Of a DNA stretch of 64,000 nucleotides, positions 48,201 through 60,054 are shown piece by piece. Source of the stretch: Solanum dulcamara (taxonomy: Eukaryota; Streptophyta; Magnoliopsida; Solanales; Solanaceae); contig NC_077239.1 in NCBI RefSeq assembly GCF_947179165.1, positions 682,001 through 746,000 on the forward strand, in the 5' to 3' direction. A model generated the notes under the pieces. That model made no database searches and was not told where the DNA came from. It worked only from the letters and a program-made list of their open reading frames with translations. The first letter of the stretch is position 1; every line of letters begins with the position of its first letter. The translations under genes were made by a program, and so were the position numbers.

Positions 48201-49136
48201 TGATAAACATGAGGTCATAAATGAAACGGCTAGCTCCATTTAACAACTACTCCTTAACCTCAAGCAAGCTTGGATCGAATATATGAATTTTCATTCTCCA
48301 TGTCGCACAGTTTAAGTTCATCTCAGGTCCAGCATCATATAAAACAAATCTATCATAAAAAGCACTTGGCGTTCTCTATATTTTCCCTACAGATATGACA
48401 AAACTCATGTGACTACACAGATCTCCCTTAAAGAAAAATGTTCTACCTATTCACACAATCAAACTAGAATAGCTTCATCAAGAATTACACATAAAATAAG
48501 GCCTAAATCACCTGCCTTTTGTATTCTTCTTCCTTATCTAAGGAAAGAGGACTACCAATTTTATGATGTGTTGCTTGGAATAGCTTTTGGAGGATCCGGC
48601 ACACACTCAGGTGATATTTTTGAAGAAAACGAACAACATAACTTATAAGAACTCATGCATAACTATAGAATCTTTATGCAGCAGAAGAGGGAAAACATTG
48701 AAAACTAACCTTTTCAATATCATGGCGAGGAATATCGTGTCGTTTGAGTGGATCAACATCTAAAGAATTCTGATCAAGAATTGGAAAACTATGATTAATT
48801 CTCACATAAAAAGAAGAAACCCCCCCCCCCCAAAATTCAACTAATTATGAAAAACGGTTCTACCTTTGAGTCATTATGGCAATGTCTACAATCAAATATT
48901 TCATCACAACAAGGTGCTCTAATTTTGCATCTCCTTCTATAATGCGAGCACCTAAAGAAGAAGAAAAGAAAGAAAGATTAACAAAAATCATGAAAATAAA
49001 CTAGAATTATTCAAAGAATGAAAACGAAGAAAAGAAAAATGAGAAAATACCCATAATTCCCGGAACCCATCTCCATCATAGATTCATCACCAGCAAAAGA
49101 AAGAGTGATTATATGTTCCTTCAAACTACACTCCAT
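45221..49136 (-). CDS. CHY/CTCHY/RING-H2 zinc-finger ubiquitin ligase, twelve exons
   Basis: An E3 ligase of the CHYR1/RZPF34/MIEL1 type, which ubiquitinates target proteins in ABA, drought and defence signalling. Exons (minus): 49136-49051, 48951-48864, 48769-48710, 47776-47744, 47653-47576, 47492-47449, 46699-46659, 46414-46332, 46170-46079, 45909-45840, 45496-45455 and 45370-45221; all junctions are GT..AG and in phase, giving 288 aa. CHY finger: about 30-105 ([20 protein letters not shown]). CTCHY finger: about 106-165 ([19 protein letters not shown]). RING-H2: Cys166, Cys169, Cys185, His187, His190, Cys193, Cys205, Cys208. A zinc ribbon follows (CNDC...CPSC, 244-265), then [10 protein letters not shown]. 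Every zinc ligand expected is present, so it should be functional. It shares C-terminal features with CHYR1; exact orthology is not settled. Introns hold MITE, LINE and foldback pieces. Confidence 0.95.
45574..45827. mobile_element. MITE in a ubiquitin-ligase intron
   Basis: Terminal inverted repeats ACTCCCTCCGTTTCAATTTG and CAAATTGAAACGGAAGGAGT are near perfect over about 25 bp. The interior matches the element at 31869-32112. It sits only about 13 bp from the donor of exon 10, close to splice signals. Confidence 0.88.
45956..45994. mobile_element. Foldback element remnant
   Basis: Starts ATGTTGCTCG and ends CGAGCAACAT, the inverted outer ends of the foldback family, with only about 19 bp between them. 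It is an internally deleted copy in the intron between exons 9 and 10. Confidence 0.7.
46190..46320. repeat. Dispersed Solanaceae repeat fragment
   Basis: GGCGGAGTTAGGAATTTACC near the start and GGGGGTTCAACATCTACTAC toward the end fit the family also seen at 44.8 kb and 61.0 kb. It lies between exons 8 and 9 of the ligase gene. Confidence 0.5.
46531..46595. mobile_element. Foldback element fragment
   Basis: CTACTGGAGGATCCAACACG, CACC and GAGTCTGAGCAACATTGC match the right half of the hairpin element at 10760-10841. It is intronic in the ligase gene. Confidence 0.65.
46810..47043 (+). mobile_element. RTE LINE / TS SINE 3' end
   Basis: Plus-strand sequence ending CTTGAGCCGAGGGTCTATCG, AACAGCCTCCCCAGACC, GCGATTACACTAGGTATC and TTGTTG. 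It is antisense to the ligase gene, between exons 6 and 7. A foldback fragment starts directly after it. Confidence 0.78.
47046..47093. mobile_element. Foldback element fragment
   Basis: GACACGGGTGCAACAACATT then GAAGAGTCCAAGCAACATAG is one arm of the foldback family, abutting the LINE tail on its left. Confidence 0.65.
48568..48643. mobile_element. Foldback element fragment
   Basis: TGTTGCTTGGAATAGC, TTTTGGAGGATCCGGCACAC and GAAGAAAACGAACAACATA keep both outer ends of the family in degenerate form. It lies between ligase exons 3 and 4. Confidence 0.65.
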
Positions 49137-50770
49137 TTTCTTCACCGTTCTACTGAATCAAGATAAAAAAAAAATCCAATGGGTACTCAAAAATCCCTGA
49201 AATTCAACTAATCATGGTAAAATATATACAAATTCAGACATCACAAGTTTAAAACTGCACAAAAAATATACCTTTAAATATATATATAAATTCAGACATC
49301 AAGAAAAGATTGAAACTGAGCTAAAAATCAGGCCTTTAACTATGGCAAAAGATATACAAAGTCAGGCATCAAGGAAAGACTGAAATTGAACTCTCATTTG
49401 TTTCACCCAACAACAACATACCCAGTGTGATCCCATTGATGGGGTCTGGGGAGAGTAATGTGTACACAAACCTTACCTCTACCTCCACGAGGTAGAGAGG
49501 TTGTTTCCAAAAGGCCCTCGGCTCAAGTGACACATATCAAAGCAAAGAAAAATACAGAACTAAAGAGGGCATAGCAAATAATAGGGAAAGCATTACCTAA
49601 CATTCAGAAGACAAGGAGCAATAACAATATCCAAAAAATTGCGATAACTAAAGCATATGAGACAACAGATAATCAACAACAATCGTAGGACAAGAAACGA
49701 CGAGAATAATGCTACTACTACTGGTATGAGCGAAGAAACAGATACTGCACACCAAACTACCACCAAACCTATCCCACGTGGAAGTGGGACAACACTCAAC
49801 TACTTATTAACGTTCTATCTTAGTACGTGGCCTCCATATACTACTATCTAAGGATGTGTCCTTGGTAAACTAAAGATGTATCCTATCATATCTAATCACC
49901 TCTCCCAATACTTTTTCGACCTACCGCTACATCTCATTAACCACACAACCAACATCTCACACCCCTTCACTAGGACATTTGCACATCTCCTCCTCGCATG
50001 CCCAACTCATCTTAGCCTCGCTTCCTCATCTTGTCCACCACGGAGGTCACTCCCACCTTGTCCCTAATATCTTCATTCCTAGTCTTATCTCTCCATTCTC
50101 TTCAACCAATTCTACTAAATCAAGAAATTTCTTCCAATGGGTACTCAAAATCCTTGAATTTCAACTAATTTATGACAAAGAGTTCACAAGTCCAGACATC
50201 AAAACTAATCTAAAAATCAAATCTTTAATTATGAAAAAAAGATACACAAATTCCCAACTCAAAAAAGACTGAAACTGAGCTAAAAATAAGACCTTTAACT
50301 ATGAAAAAATAAACTGAACTTCATTCTCTTCACCCAATTCTACTAAATCAAGAAATCCCTTCCAATGGGTACTGAACCCCCCCTCCCCCCCCCCCTCCCC
50401 CCCTGAAATTCAACCTAATTATGGCAAAATAACTACAAATTCAGACATAAAAAGATTGAAACTGAATTAAAAATCATATCTTTAATAATGACAAGAAGAC
50501 ATACAAGTTCAGACATTTAAAAAAAAAAAACTGAAACTGAACTAAAAATCAAACCTTTTAACTATAACAAGAAAGATATAAAGATTCAGACATCAAGAAA
50601 AGATTGAAACTGAATCAGAAATCAGACATTTCTCTATGACTTCAAGAAAAGATTGAAACTGAACTAAAAATCAAACCTTTAACTAAGAAAAAAACATACA
50701 AATTAAAAATAAAAATAAAAAAACTGACCTTTTAGGATTTTTGCAGATAAGAACAAGAAACAAAAAGGGT
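49137..50770. repeat. Degenerate repeat array upstream of the ubiquitin-ligase gene
   Basis: Recurring phrases are TTCTACTAAATCAAG, TTCCAATGGGTACT, GAAATTCAACTAATTATGG, AATTCAGACATCAAGAAAAG and CTGAACTAAAAATCAAACC. Larger units start near 49130, 50090 and 50316; a shorter 60-70-bp unit (GACATC..AACCTTTAACTATG) is repeated within them. The first unit contains the ligase 5' leader and start-codon region. A C-rich stretch (50377-50403) and a LINE (49390-50104) interrupt the array. A possible first leader exon lies at about 50735-50790, with a donor GTCAG after CTAAAAG on the minus strand; this is inference. Confidence 0.8.
49390..50104 (-). mobile_element. 5'-truncated RTE LINE in the upstream array
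   Basis: Minus-strand 3' portion of the same LINE type as at 26.5 kb, ending in TS-like sequence (GAGCCGAGGGCCTTTTGG, ...TGGGATCACACTGGGTATG, TTGTTG) at 49409. Remnants of its C-terminal coding part read near 49980-50060. Flanks CTCTCATTTGTTTCACCC and CTCTCCATTCTCTTCAACC look like diverged copies of one target site. Confidence 0.78.
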
Positions 50771-50784
50771 TCAAGCAATAATGC

Positions 50785-51060
50785 AAAAAAAAAAAAAAAA
50801 AAAAACATATATATATATATATATATATTTTATATTTTTATTATTTAATAATTATATTTATCTTTTTTCATGCTATACCCCATATGATTTATTTTTTTTA
50901 TAGATTTATCGTTTTAAATAGTTGATGTGTGACATTATATAACGATGGATAATGATACAATCTATTCAAATATTATATTTATTAAAGCAATACAATACGA
51001 TACATTATGAAACAATATGTAACAACCATCCAAACAAAGTTTACATATATAATTTTTCAT
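50785..51060. repeat. A21 and (AT)n tract, then MITE-like AT-rich DNA
   Basis: A21 at 50785-50805 is followed by (AT)n to 50828. After this comes AT-rich sequence with CAATACAATACGATACATT and AACAACCATCCAAACAAAG, phrases typical of a dispersed Solanaceae MITE interior; its ends were not found. Confidence 0.5.
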
Positions 51061-51174
51061 AAAACACATTTTTTAATAGAAAAATTATTTAAATATACAA
51101 CTTATTTTACTCTATTCTCTAAAATTTTCTACCATTTGAAAAAATTACAAAAATCCTTATTATCTTCTATTATC

Positions 51175-51353
51175 TGATACATCATTGTACGCGATGTATC
51201 GATCGAATACATCATTCCACGTGATGTATCGGAACGTCGGATACATGATTTTACATGATGTATCGATCGGATACATCAGTACGTCATATACATCACTTTA
51301 CACGATGTACGATCGGATACATCATTTTATGTGTTGTATCAGGACGTTAATGT
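51175..51353. repeat. Palindromic short tandem repeats
   Basis: Five imperfect units, each a dyad of GATACATCA, a 6-8-base centre and TGATGTATC, separated by GATCG or GGAACGTCG. The second to fifth units carry substitutions. Each could form a small hairpin. Confidence 0.88.
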
Positions 51354-51701
51354 ATCCGAATTCCATCAAATTTAATGAGTTTTTGTAATTTAAAAAAGAA
51401 TAGGAATATGATGTAATTAACACTTAACAATATGGAATTTGTGTAATCTCTACTCTTTTTTTTTATATTATTTACATTTTTAGTATTTATTTGGGGCCAA
51501 TTGTTCATAGGACCGGAGACAGAGTAAATCATAAACAGACCCAGCAAGCCCATCATCAATGAGAGGCCCAACCCAATAAACCCAACAATTAGCCCAGTTT
51601 CAGCTCAAAATAATTGGGCCCAAAGAAAGGAAGCACCTATCTCTTGTCCAATTTATACTAATAAGTAATAAGGATGATTTTTCTTATATTTTTAAGACAG
51701 A

Positions 51702-51875
51702 AGTATTGAAAACACCCCTAAATTCAGCGCGAATTATTAATTTTATTTCCGAACTATTGATAGACTTAAAAACACCCTTTACTTGGCTAATTGAACTTAA
51801 ATACACCTCCTATCTTGCAGCATACGTGAAATACACCCTTAAATTCCCGTCAAGTTTAGGAGTGTTTTCAACACT
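51702..51875. mobile_element. 174-bp MITE with 19-bp terminal inverted repeats
   Basis: The left end AGTATTGAAAACACCCCTA and right end TAGGAGTGTTTTCAACACT are reverse complements at 17 of 19 positions. The interior repeats AAACACCC-type phrases. Superfamily not assigned; the TA-flanked Stowaway pattern is not seen. Confidence 0.75.
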
Positions 51876-51879
51876 TCTC

Positions 51880-52620
51880 TCAATTTTTTATTAAGAGTTT
51901 CATGCTCCTACAATAGTTTGAGACCATTTGCTATGTCATGTGGCATATCGGAGGTGTATCTAAGTATAGTTTGTCAAGTAGAAGGGTGTTCTTAAGCATG
52001 TCAATAGTTACATATCTTACGAGATTTTGGTGCGTCCACATAACTTCAGATACGTCCAGATACATGTATCTCGGAATACATGGAGTCAAATTAGGTGTAA
52101 TTTGTTCTAGCCACATTGTATTCAAGTGGATTCTCATGTATATAGGATACATAACAAATCTCGGTCGCCTCTCTCACCTCTCTCCTATATCGCTCATTCT
52201 CACATGTATCTGGGAAACACAACGAATCTTGCCCACCTCCTTCCCTATTTTAGTGTATCCGGTAGCAAAAATGTATGTATCTAAGTGTATCTTCCTCAAT
52301 ATATGATAGGAAACTCTTAATTAATGATAAAATACGTAATATTTTGAAAGTATAAGTAATAAAAAGTATACATGATAATGAAGTATATCTAGTTATGTAT
52401 TTTTCCTTATTAACTTACAGAAACCACATGTAACGACTATCCAAGCATTCTGCTAGAGTAACTGAGATTAAAGCTAAAGACACTTCTTATATAGGTCAAA
52501 ATAACTTCATTTCATTTTAATTGTATCTGGTTACTCACTCATATTCAATATATTGAAGCTCGATTAAATTTAAATTCGCACACTACATAACCTATTTCTA
52601 AAGACGACAATTTCAACATG
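51880..52620. other. Non-coding DNA with dispersed-repeat phrases
   Basis: Contains CGCCTCTCTCACCTCTCTCC and CACATGTATCTGGGAAACAC near 52170-52230, phrases that look like a dispersed repeat. No gene is seen. Confidence 0.45.
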
Positions 52621-52629
52621 ATTTTTCAC

Positions 52630-53340
52630 ATTCTCATTTTTTTTTGGTTATTTTGAATAGTATTAAACATCAACTACTTTCATAAGCCATCAGTTGACAT
52701 TCCCATAAGATCTCTCAGTATCATTTTTTTATAAGTACCTAATAACTTTTTTATTATTTAAAGGTATTTGGATAAACAAGTCAAAATATATACAATATTG
52801 TAGCAAGGAAATATTCTAAAATCTCACCAAAACAAGAGGACAGTTATGAAGTTCCCTAACTAATTTTTCCTTTTTTGCAAAAAATAAAAATTGAAAGAAA
52901 CATAGTTAAGTTACATACTAGGATCCCTCCATTATTTATCAGATGTCTCGAGTTTGAATTTCTAAAAATAAAAAAACATATATTAAAAGCATCGTCGTCA
53001 GATATAGACCCTATAATGTACATAATTCAAATTTAGTTAAACTTCGATACAAATTTCAGACACTCATATTTATTCTAAATATAGAAAACTTATCATAAGA
53101 AAAAAAACATTCTTTTTAGCAGCCCCAGGTGGATATGGTTATGGTATTTTAATGATTGATGACTAGAAAAAGTGGAGCTCAACTCACAAAAACATGTACA
53201 TTATAAATAATTAAAGCCTATATGATGCTACTTTAGTGGTATTTAAATACAATAATCTTGACATACATTAATTTGCATTTCTTAAATTCTTATGAAATAA
53301 GTCATCCACTCATGTACACGAAATATTCCGCCATAGTTAG
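52630..53340 (+). repeat. Upstream copy of a duplicated non-coding block
   Basis: CATCAACTACTTTCATAAGC, GTTGACATTCCCATAAGATC, CCAGGTGGATATGGTTATGG, AGTGGAGCTCAACTCACAAA and TTTGCATTTCTTAAATTC occur here in the same order as in 55300-56830. Spacing differs between copies, which implies later insertions or deletions. Confidence 0.8.
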
Positions 53341-55290
53341 GGCAATTAAATCAATTCTCATATGAGCTTTCGAAAGTTGCGTTCATTCATTTGATTGTAA
53401 ATTAGAACCACTTTTAATATTGTAATATTCTTTTTTATTAATTATTTTGGTTTCTTTCATTTTCATGAGCTTAGACATACGCTATTAGTTTATTAAAGAT
53501 TCTTGTGAAACAATAAGTACTCGTTTAATTTTAAATGATTTATGTATTTGATCATAAATTCAAAATTCATAAATTTTAATTTTAACTCTATCTTGGAATC
53601 GATCGAACTTCAGAAGAGATATCATACACTGAATGAGTTACACAATTTTTTTTATCCATTTGATAGACAACTTAAAAAAAAGTGGTTAGAAGAAGAGTAG
53701 GAATATAATGAGTGGACTTGATCCATATTCCTACTAGTAGTAGTAGTTGTTGTACTAGTAGAACCATAGAGTGAGCAACTTAAAAAGCTAGTCACTTTCT
53801 TGAGAAAAAGCAAATATGTCAGCACTTGATAACGGAATCAAAATTTTCACTTAAATGATTTAAAATATAAAGAAATAAACACGTATTTTTTTAAAATAAA
53901 TTCAACTTTACTATATATATAAATAAATAAAAAATAATTTTAATTATATAAAAATTATGTAATTATTCGTCAAAAGAGACAAGTTCGGATCATAAACTCC
54001 TTCGACCCTACCTAGCTTTGCCCCGGTCTGAACTCTGAATTTATTCAAAGTTATTGCAACTTATAGTGATGGCTATTTCAAACCAACATGCACCATAAAA
54101 TACAGTATAATATAGTGACTTGTAAATATACTTGTGCCACTAATTTTTGCCACTTGTCATCTTATCGATGAAGCAAAAAAAATGGGAATATTTATTGAAG
54201 ATATATAGATTTAAGTAAATAAATGTGTGCTTGGCTTGATTTAAGCTTCTAAATAAGATGATCAGAAACTTCAATATCACAAAGGAGTATGCTTACAAGC
54301 TATTGGGTCCGAGTCTCACGGCCGACCATTCTAAAAAGAGTATTTTCGCATACTTACCTTGTGAAAAAGAGTGAGACTCACACGTGAATAACAATATTGG
54401 AGATATAATTAGCTATATAAATAAAAGTGTGCCTTTTGAAACCTATTTGAGTTTAAATTTCATGTGTTTGGCCCAGAAAAGAAAAATATATTCTTATATT
54501 TGGATTTAATTTAGGAAAACTTACATAAATATGTTATATTAAGAAAATATTTATTATTTATAGCAAAAATAATTTTTTTTTCTATTGGACACTTATAATA
54601 TATTTATAATACAATTTTAATAGATATTACCAAGAATAATTTATAAAATACATATAATACAAGTTTTATTCATGGATAATACATTTATTATATACTTTAA
54701 TACACTTATAATACATTGTGTCAATTTCTTACCAAATAAGCATAATATTTTAAAACACTTATAATACATTTGTATTGCATGCATAATTCACTTTTAATAC
54801 ATAACATATTTATCATAGTATTGTTATGTATTGTTATACATTGTAATAAATAAAAAGTATCGCTAAAATCAGTAATTATTTATTAAAAAATGCTCACCCA
54901 AGTAATTTTTTCTTCAATTTAATTATAAACTTTTCATTTTATCCTTAATAAGATACTTACCGCAACACAAATCTTTAAGATTACTTTAGGCCATAATTTC
55001 TTTAAAAAAAATATTTCTTTAATTTTATAACTAACTAAACTATGATACATAAATTAAGGCCGTGAAATATCATTTTTTGAGTTTTTGACATATAATAGTG
55101 TAATTCATTAATTAAATTAGACTTCCACCTAGCTAAGAATTGACAGCAACATATTTTTACTTGGCATAGTTTGCCTTTATTTTATTATTATACACTAAAA
55201 ATTAAAGAATATGGGAATGTGAAAGCACCATATATATATTCCAGCTATTATTCCAAAATGTTTAAATATATCCTCTCTTATTTCTTTAAT
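53341..55290. other. Non-coding AT-rich DNA
   Basis: No gene seen. Between 54590 and 54850 a short AT-rich motif (TTATAATACATT and variants) recurs many times, probably part of a dispersed element. The rest is unclassified. Confidence 0.5.
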
Positions 55291-55299
55291 TAATTGATC

Positions 55300-56830
55300 T
55301 CAATGATGTTAAGCTTCAACTACTTTCATAAACAACAATTAGTTGACATTCCCATAAGATCTATTAATATCGTTTACTTTAATTTCTACTCCGTATATTT
55401 TTATTAATTTATTCACTATATTAAAAATAGATAATTTATCATTTTATACATATTTTAGCCTTATTACTAAATAATTACTAGTTATTTCCAATTCATATGA
55501 GACGTCATTAATGAAAAATGTAACGAGTACTGGTCACTAGACCTGTGAGGCCTGACATGACCAACTTTGGGGTCCAACAGAGTCAATTGTCTAACTTTCA
55601 GAAAATCAGTAGACTAATACATGCGAAAAATGTTTAAAATCTTGATTTTCTATTTTATGACATCGAAACACTTGAAAATGAGAAGTCATTAATGAAATGA
55701 GTGTCGGTCTCCAGGCTTGTGGGGCTCAACCTAACCAAGTTGGGGGTCAATAGAATCGACCGACTTATAATAATTAGGAATGATATAATAAAATTACCTA
55801 TAATCTTTTATTTATTACTTCTTAAAAGATATATCAAGTCAAATATAAACAAACAAAAATTAATGTTGAAATAGTTTCTAGTATACCTAATATGACTTAA
55901 ATATTCTTAATTTAAAGCTACTCACGATAAGCTAGTAAGTCAAAATACTATAAGTCGAATAAATATTCTAAAATCTTTAACAACTATAGAGTGGTTATAA
56001 GTTATCCAACTAATTTCCCATATCCTTTTTTCTTTAATCTTTACAAACCTTTTGTTTTTCAATCGGTATCCGCTTTGAAATTTCTAACTAATCAAGATTC
56101 GCGCCCATAAAGCTCATTAAAAGGCTCTATAAAAACTGAATTAGGATTGTTTTCATTATCGAGGCTCGAGTTGAGATCATTGGTTAAGAATGGAGAAATT
56201 TTATTCAATTTCACCACAATTTTGATAACTTTTTTGCATTTTTAATTAAAGAAAGTCATTTTTTAGAATCCTGATATAAGAGTAAAGTAAAATTGTCTTT
56301 TTATGACCTATAGGTCACGTTTTTTCGATCCATAAAAACAAATACTAATATTTGTATCAGGATAGATTGTCTATATACATGACACTCCTTTGAAGTACAA
56401 TCCTTCCTCAAATCTTATATAAACACAGAATATTTCGTGCATCAATCTGTCCTTAATTTTTTTCAGTCTCAACTACTAACATTCATTTTAAGAATGTACA
56501 CATAAATGGAGTTAGTACATTCTTTTTTTAGCAAATCCCAAGTGGATATGGTTAAGGTACTTCAAATATTATTAATGATATAAAAAAGAGCGGAGCTCAA
56601 CATACTAAAACATGCACACTACACTCAATAATTCAAGCCCCCATGGTGCTTCTTTAGTGGAGAGAATACTGGGATTTTTTTTAGTTAATTATAATTATTA
56701 AAATAGAATAATCTTGACTTATAACAGAAAGTAACTTCACCAACTTGCTTACTTGCTTTGCATTTCTTGAATATTGCTTATGAATTGAGAATTCCACTCA
56801 CATACACTTATACATTATCTGTTTTGAGTC
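55300..56830 (+). repeat. Downstream copy of the duplicated non-coding block
   Basis: Partner of 52630-53340, with GCTTCAACTACTTTCATAAA, GTTGACATTCCCATAAGATC, CAAGTGGATATGGTTAAGG, GAGCGGAGCTCAACATACT and TTTGCATTTCTTGAATATTG. It is longer because of inserted sequence between the landmarks, including the 55.5-55.8-kb repeat. Confidence 0.8.
55499..55770. repeat. Two-copy ~180-bp direct repeat
   Basis: Copy 1 near 55499 has GTCATTAATGAAAAATGTAA, ACCTGTGAGGCCTGACATGA and TTTGGGGTCCAACAGAGTC. Copy 2 near 55681 has GTCATTAATGAAATGAGTG, CTTGTGGGGCTCAACCTAAC and TTGGGGGTCAATAGAATCG. No coding capacity. Confidence 0.75.
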
Positions 56831-58942
56831 GAACTCGTACAATTTTCTTAAAAAAGACTCGTGCCATTAACAGTATCACTCTACCTTGCAGGTTCTTCTC
56901 TTTTTTTCCAACTATCAACATGAAACTTTATTTGTACATTCAATAATTCTATCTCTCAAACTAAGTTTCATATAATCCGACACCTCATGATCTTATCTGG
57001 AGATAAATTGTGTATTATCTACACAATCAATCGAGCATTTAACTATGATCATCAAAACTCACTGGCTTCTTTTATGTGTATGTGTCTTCAAGTCAGAGGT
57101 AAAGATCGGCCCAACCCATAAATAGGCAAAGGCAGTAAGTCGATCCCCAAGTCATCGATCACTGCATCATCCCTATACTCATCTTGTAGAACCATTGACT
57201 ATTTTAATTAGATCAATTGTTAGGCTAAAACAGTCCAAATGCACTTCTAATATAATGTGATATTGTTCGCTTTAAGTTAAACTCGTATAACTTTTTTTTA
57301 AAAAAAAACAATCTCTCAACATAACAATATCATTATATCGTATTTATAGTGTTGTTGTTTTTTGCATCTACGAATATAAATCTTATTACACTCACCTAAT
57401 AAATTCTGACTTTGCGACTAAATAATAGGAGTGATGAAAAGAATAATTCAAAAGAAAAACTTCTTCACAATAAAGAATCAACTTAATTAAAGCAAATGAG
57501 ATGCGTGCATGATAGTTTTCTTTCTACCAACTCAAAAGCTACGTACAAAATGATGTCACATAAAAGCAATAACTTTAAGACTAAAAATGCTTTACTTGAG
57601 CAAAATTATAAATACTATACTATACTATATAACTTAATGATTATATTAGAGGGGTTACGTGCCCCTCACAAACCTTAATATACTAATTAATGTAATTATA
57701 TACTATGAATATAATTATGGGCACATCATACGTTATGAATCTCTCTCTTTCTTCAATTCATTTTTATTCCTCACTTCATATATAGTTCAAAAAAATACTA
57801 CAACTCAGAATTACAACAATCACCGTCCAACTTTATTTAATTTATTTATATATAATCTTCTCCATATAGTACGTATCTTATTTTCTTATTAAAATACCAT
57901 ACATGTATTAGAAATACGAGTATTTAAATAGTAGTATGTACATGACAACAAATAAAAAAAATTACGGTAATTATTTCACGATAATTATTAAATATGAGTA
58001 TTTATAATCAGCACTTTATGTAAATGTCGCTAAAAGCTTTAGCGATTCAGGATGCAATGTAATAAACTCAATTGCCACTAAAAGAGAAAAAATTATTGCG
58101 ACTAAATATCTCTTTTATTGTAGTGATAGTACATGATCGTAGTAGTAATAGTAGAAGAAGAAGTATATGTGAAGACTCTTCATCATTTAACAAATTTTAT
58201 GATGGTTGTCCTACCGCAATATTCCTTCTGTATTCGTAGTTTGAAGATGACAATGTGAACAAGCTCACGGGGTCAATACCATACAAAATTGAAGAATTAA
58301 TAATATAATGTTGTGATGGTTGGAAGCAGCTAGCAAAAAATGGGCATTTATTGTGGAAATACTATGGATTTTTTTCTTTCTAAAATAAGTTCCTTGTATC
58401 AAGGCATTCATTGTGGAAATTGTAAGAGAAAAATATGAGGTGAGAACAAAGACACAACACAAAACATTCCTCATTGAAATTTGAAAACTTGCTGGAGTGT
58501 AATAAACAGTTACAAGAAAGGACATGGGCCATATATGCATCAAGTTGACAAATGTTTGAGGGGCCAAAAGTGAGATAAGGAAAAACTACTTTTTTCCCAT
58601 ATTTTAATTTATGTGACGGTATTTAATCGGACATACACATAAAAAGTGTCACTCATCTCTTTGATGCTAGATGATTATTATTCTTCTCTTAGATTGGTCA
58701 CTCTTCTTCTTTATTGGTTACTAGTCGATTGATTATTGATTCACGTCATTCTTGATTTATTTGAAGGGTTTTTTTAGTTATGTAAATTGAAAAACTTTTG
58801 AAATTTGTTGTTTATAATAAGTTCCATATGTTTATATGACTATGTATTATTTTATTAAAGTTGAAAGAAGAAATTTTATGATATTCTTTTTCAAGCTAGG
58901 CAGATAAAAAAGAGTATGTTACATGAATTGGAAAAAACGGAG
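56831..58942. other. Intergenic DNA without a recognised gene
   Basis: AT-rich, with short open frames on both strands that show no domain or codon pattern I can support. The frame at 58265-58567 (minus) is isolated and unlike any protein I know. No classified repeat. Confidence 0.5.
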
Positions 58943-59172
58943 TACTCCCTCCAGCCTATTTTAGTTGTCGTATAATTGATCCAAAATACTTATTATTTAA
59001 AAAAATCAAAACATAAGTAATTATTAGGTTTCATTTTTCTCTAATTACTTAATAAATGTTGAGAGAGATTAATATGGGGAAAAAACAGAAAAGTATTAAA
59101 TTGAAATCAATATGTATATAAAGATAATTTCACATAGAAAAACAGGACAAATAAAATGAATCAGATGGAGTA
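58943..59172. mobile_element. Stowaway-like MITE
   Basis: Begins TACTCCCTCCAGCCTATTTT and ends ATAAAATGAATCAGATGGAG TA; imperfect inverted ends and TA borders. About 230 bp, non-coding. Confidence 0.7.
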
Positions 59173-60054
59173 TTAGCTAGCCACTAAAATAAATTGGTTG
59201 ATAATCACGCAATTAATTAACACTTAAACCATGACAACATGCACATTATCCATTTCCAAAGCAATAATCGATTTTAATAACCTAGTATCCTATAGTCTAA
59301 ACATTATCGTTTGCATTAATCACTTTGCTTACTTCATTAAATGAACTTAATTTTATATATCACATGTACTATATCATCCCTAATACAAGTCATCTTATTA
59401 GGAAATGAATTAGAAATAAATAATATTTAATAATAAGGGTAAAATAGGTATAAAATAATAAAAAAAAATGAATTTTTAAATTAGACAAATAAAAATGATC
59501 GGAGATAGTAGCAACATATATATGTCAAACGTTATTGATATGACATAAATATTAGGTGCAGATAAATTATTTTCAATTTAAATCGAATGTAATAAAATTA
59601 TTGAAAGTTCAATTTACCCTAGTACTATTGATTAATTATATGATCCAAATGTACACGTTGTAAAGGGGAACATGTAATTATTCCATACTTTACCAAACCT
59701 AATCATTTGGATGAAACATAAGATTGTTAATTATCATCACAAAAATTAATAAATTGGGAGAATTTTCAGAAAGGACGGCGTGATTTTTGGGTCATAATCC
59801 AATTAATTAAGTATAAAGTGATGGGCCTAGTTGTACAAAGTAGTAGCACCTAAGTGGGTGGGTCGGGTCAACTGCACATGGAATTTTGCTTCATTCATTA
59901 ACAATCACTAACCCCATTAATCCAACCAAGTCCACTTTCCCTCACTACCTACGTTTACGTTTAGACCAGTTTGTGTATATCACGATTAATTATATGAGAT
60001 GTTTGTTATTTTTTATGAGCATGAATGTCACATAATTTTGTCCTCGAGCAAACT
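59173..60054. other. Intergenic DNA without a recognised gene
   Basis: AT-rich sequence with no supported gene or classified repeat. Confidence 0.5.

Noticed and set aside
58265..58567. A 100-codon minus-strand gene.
   Set aside because: No domain, no splice context, no homologue I recognise, and flanking DNA is AT-rich intergenic.
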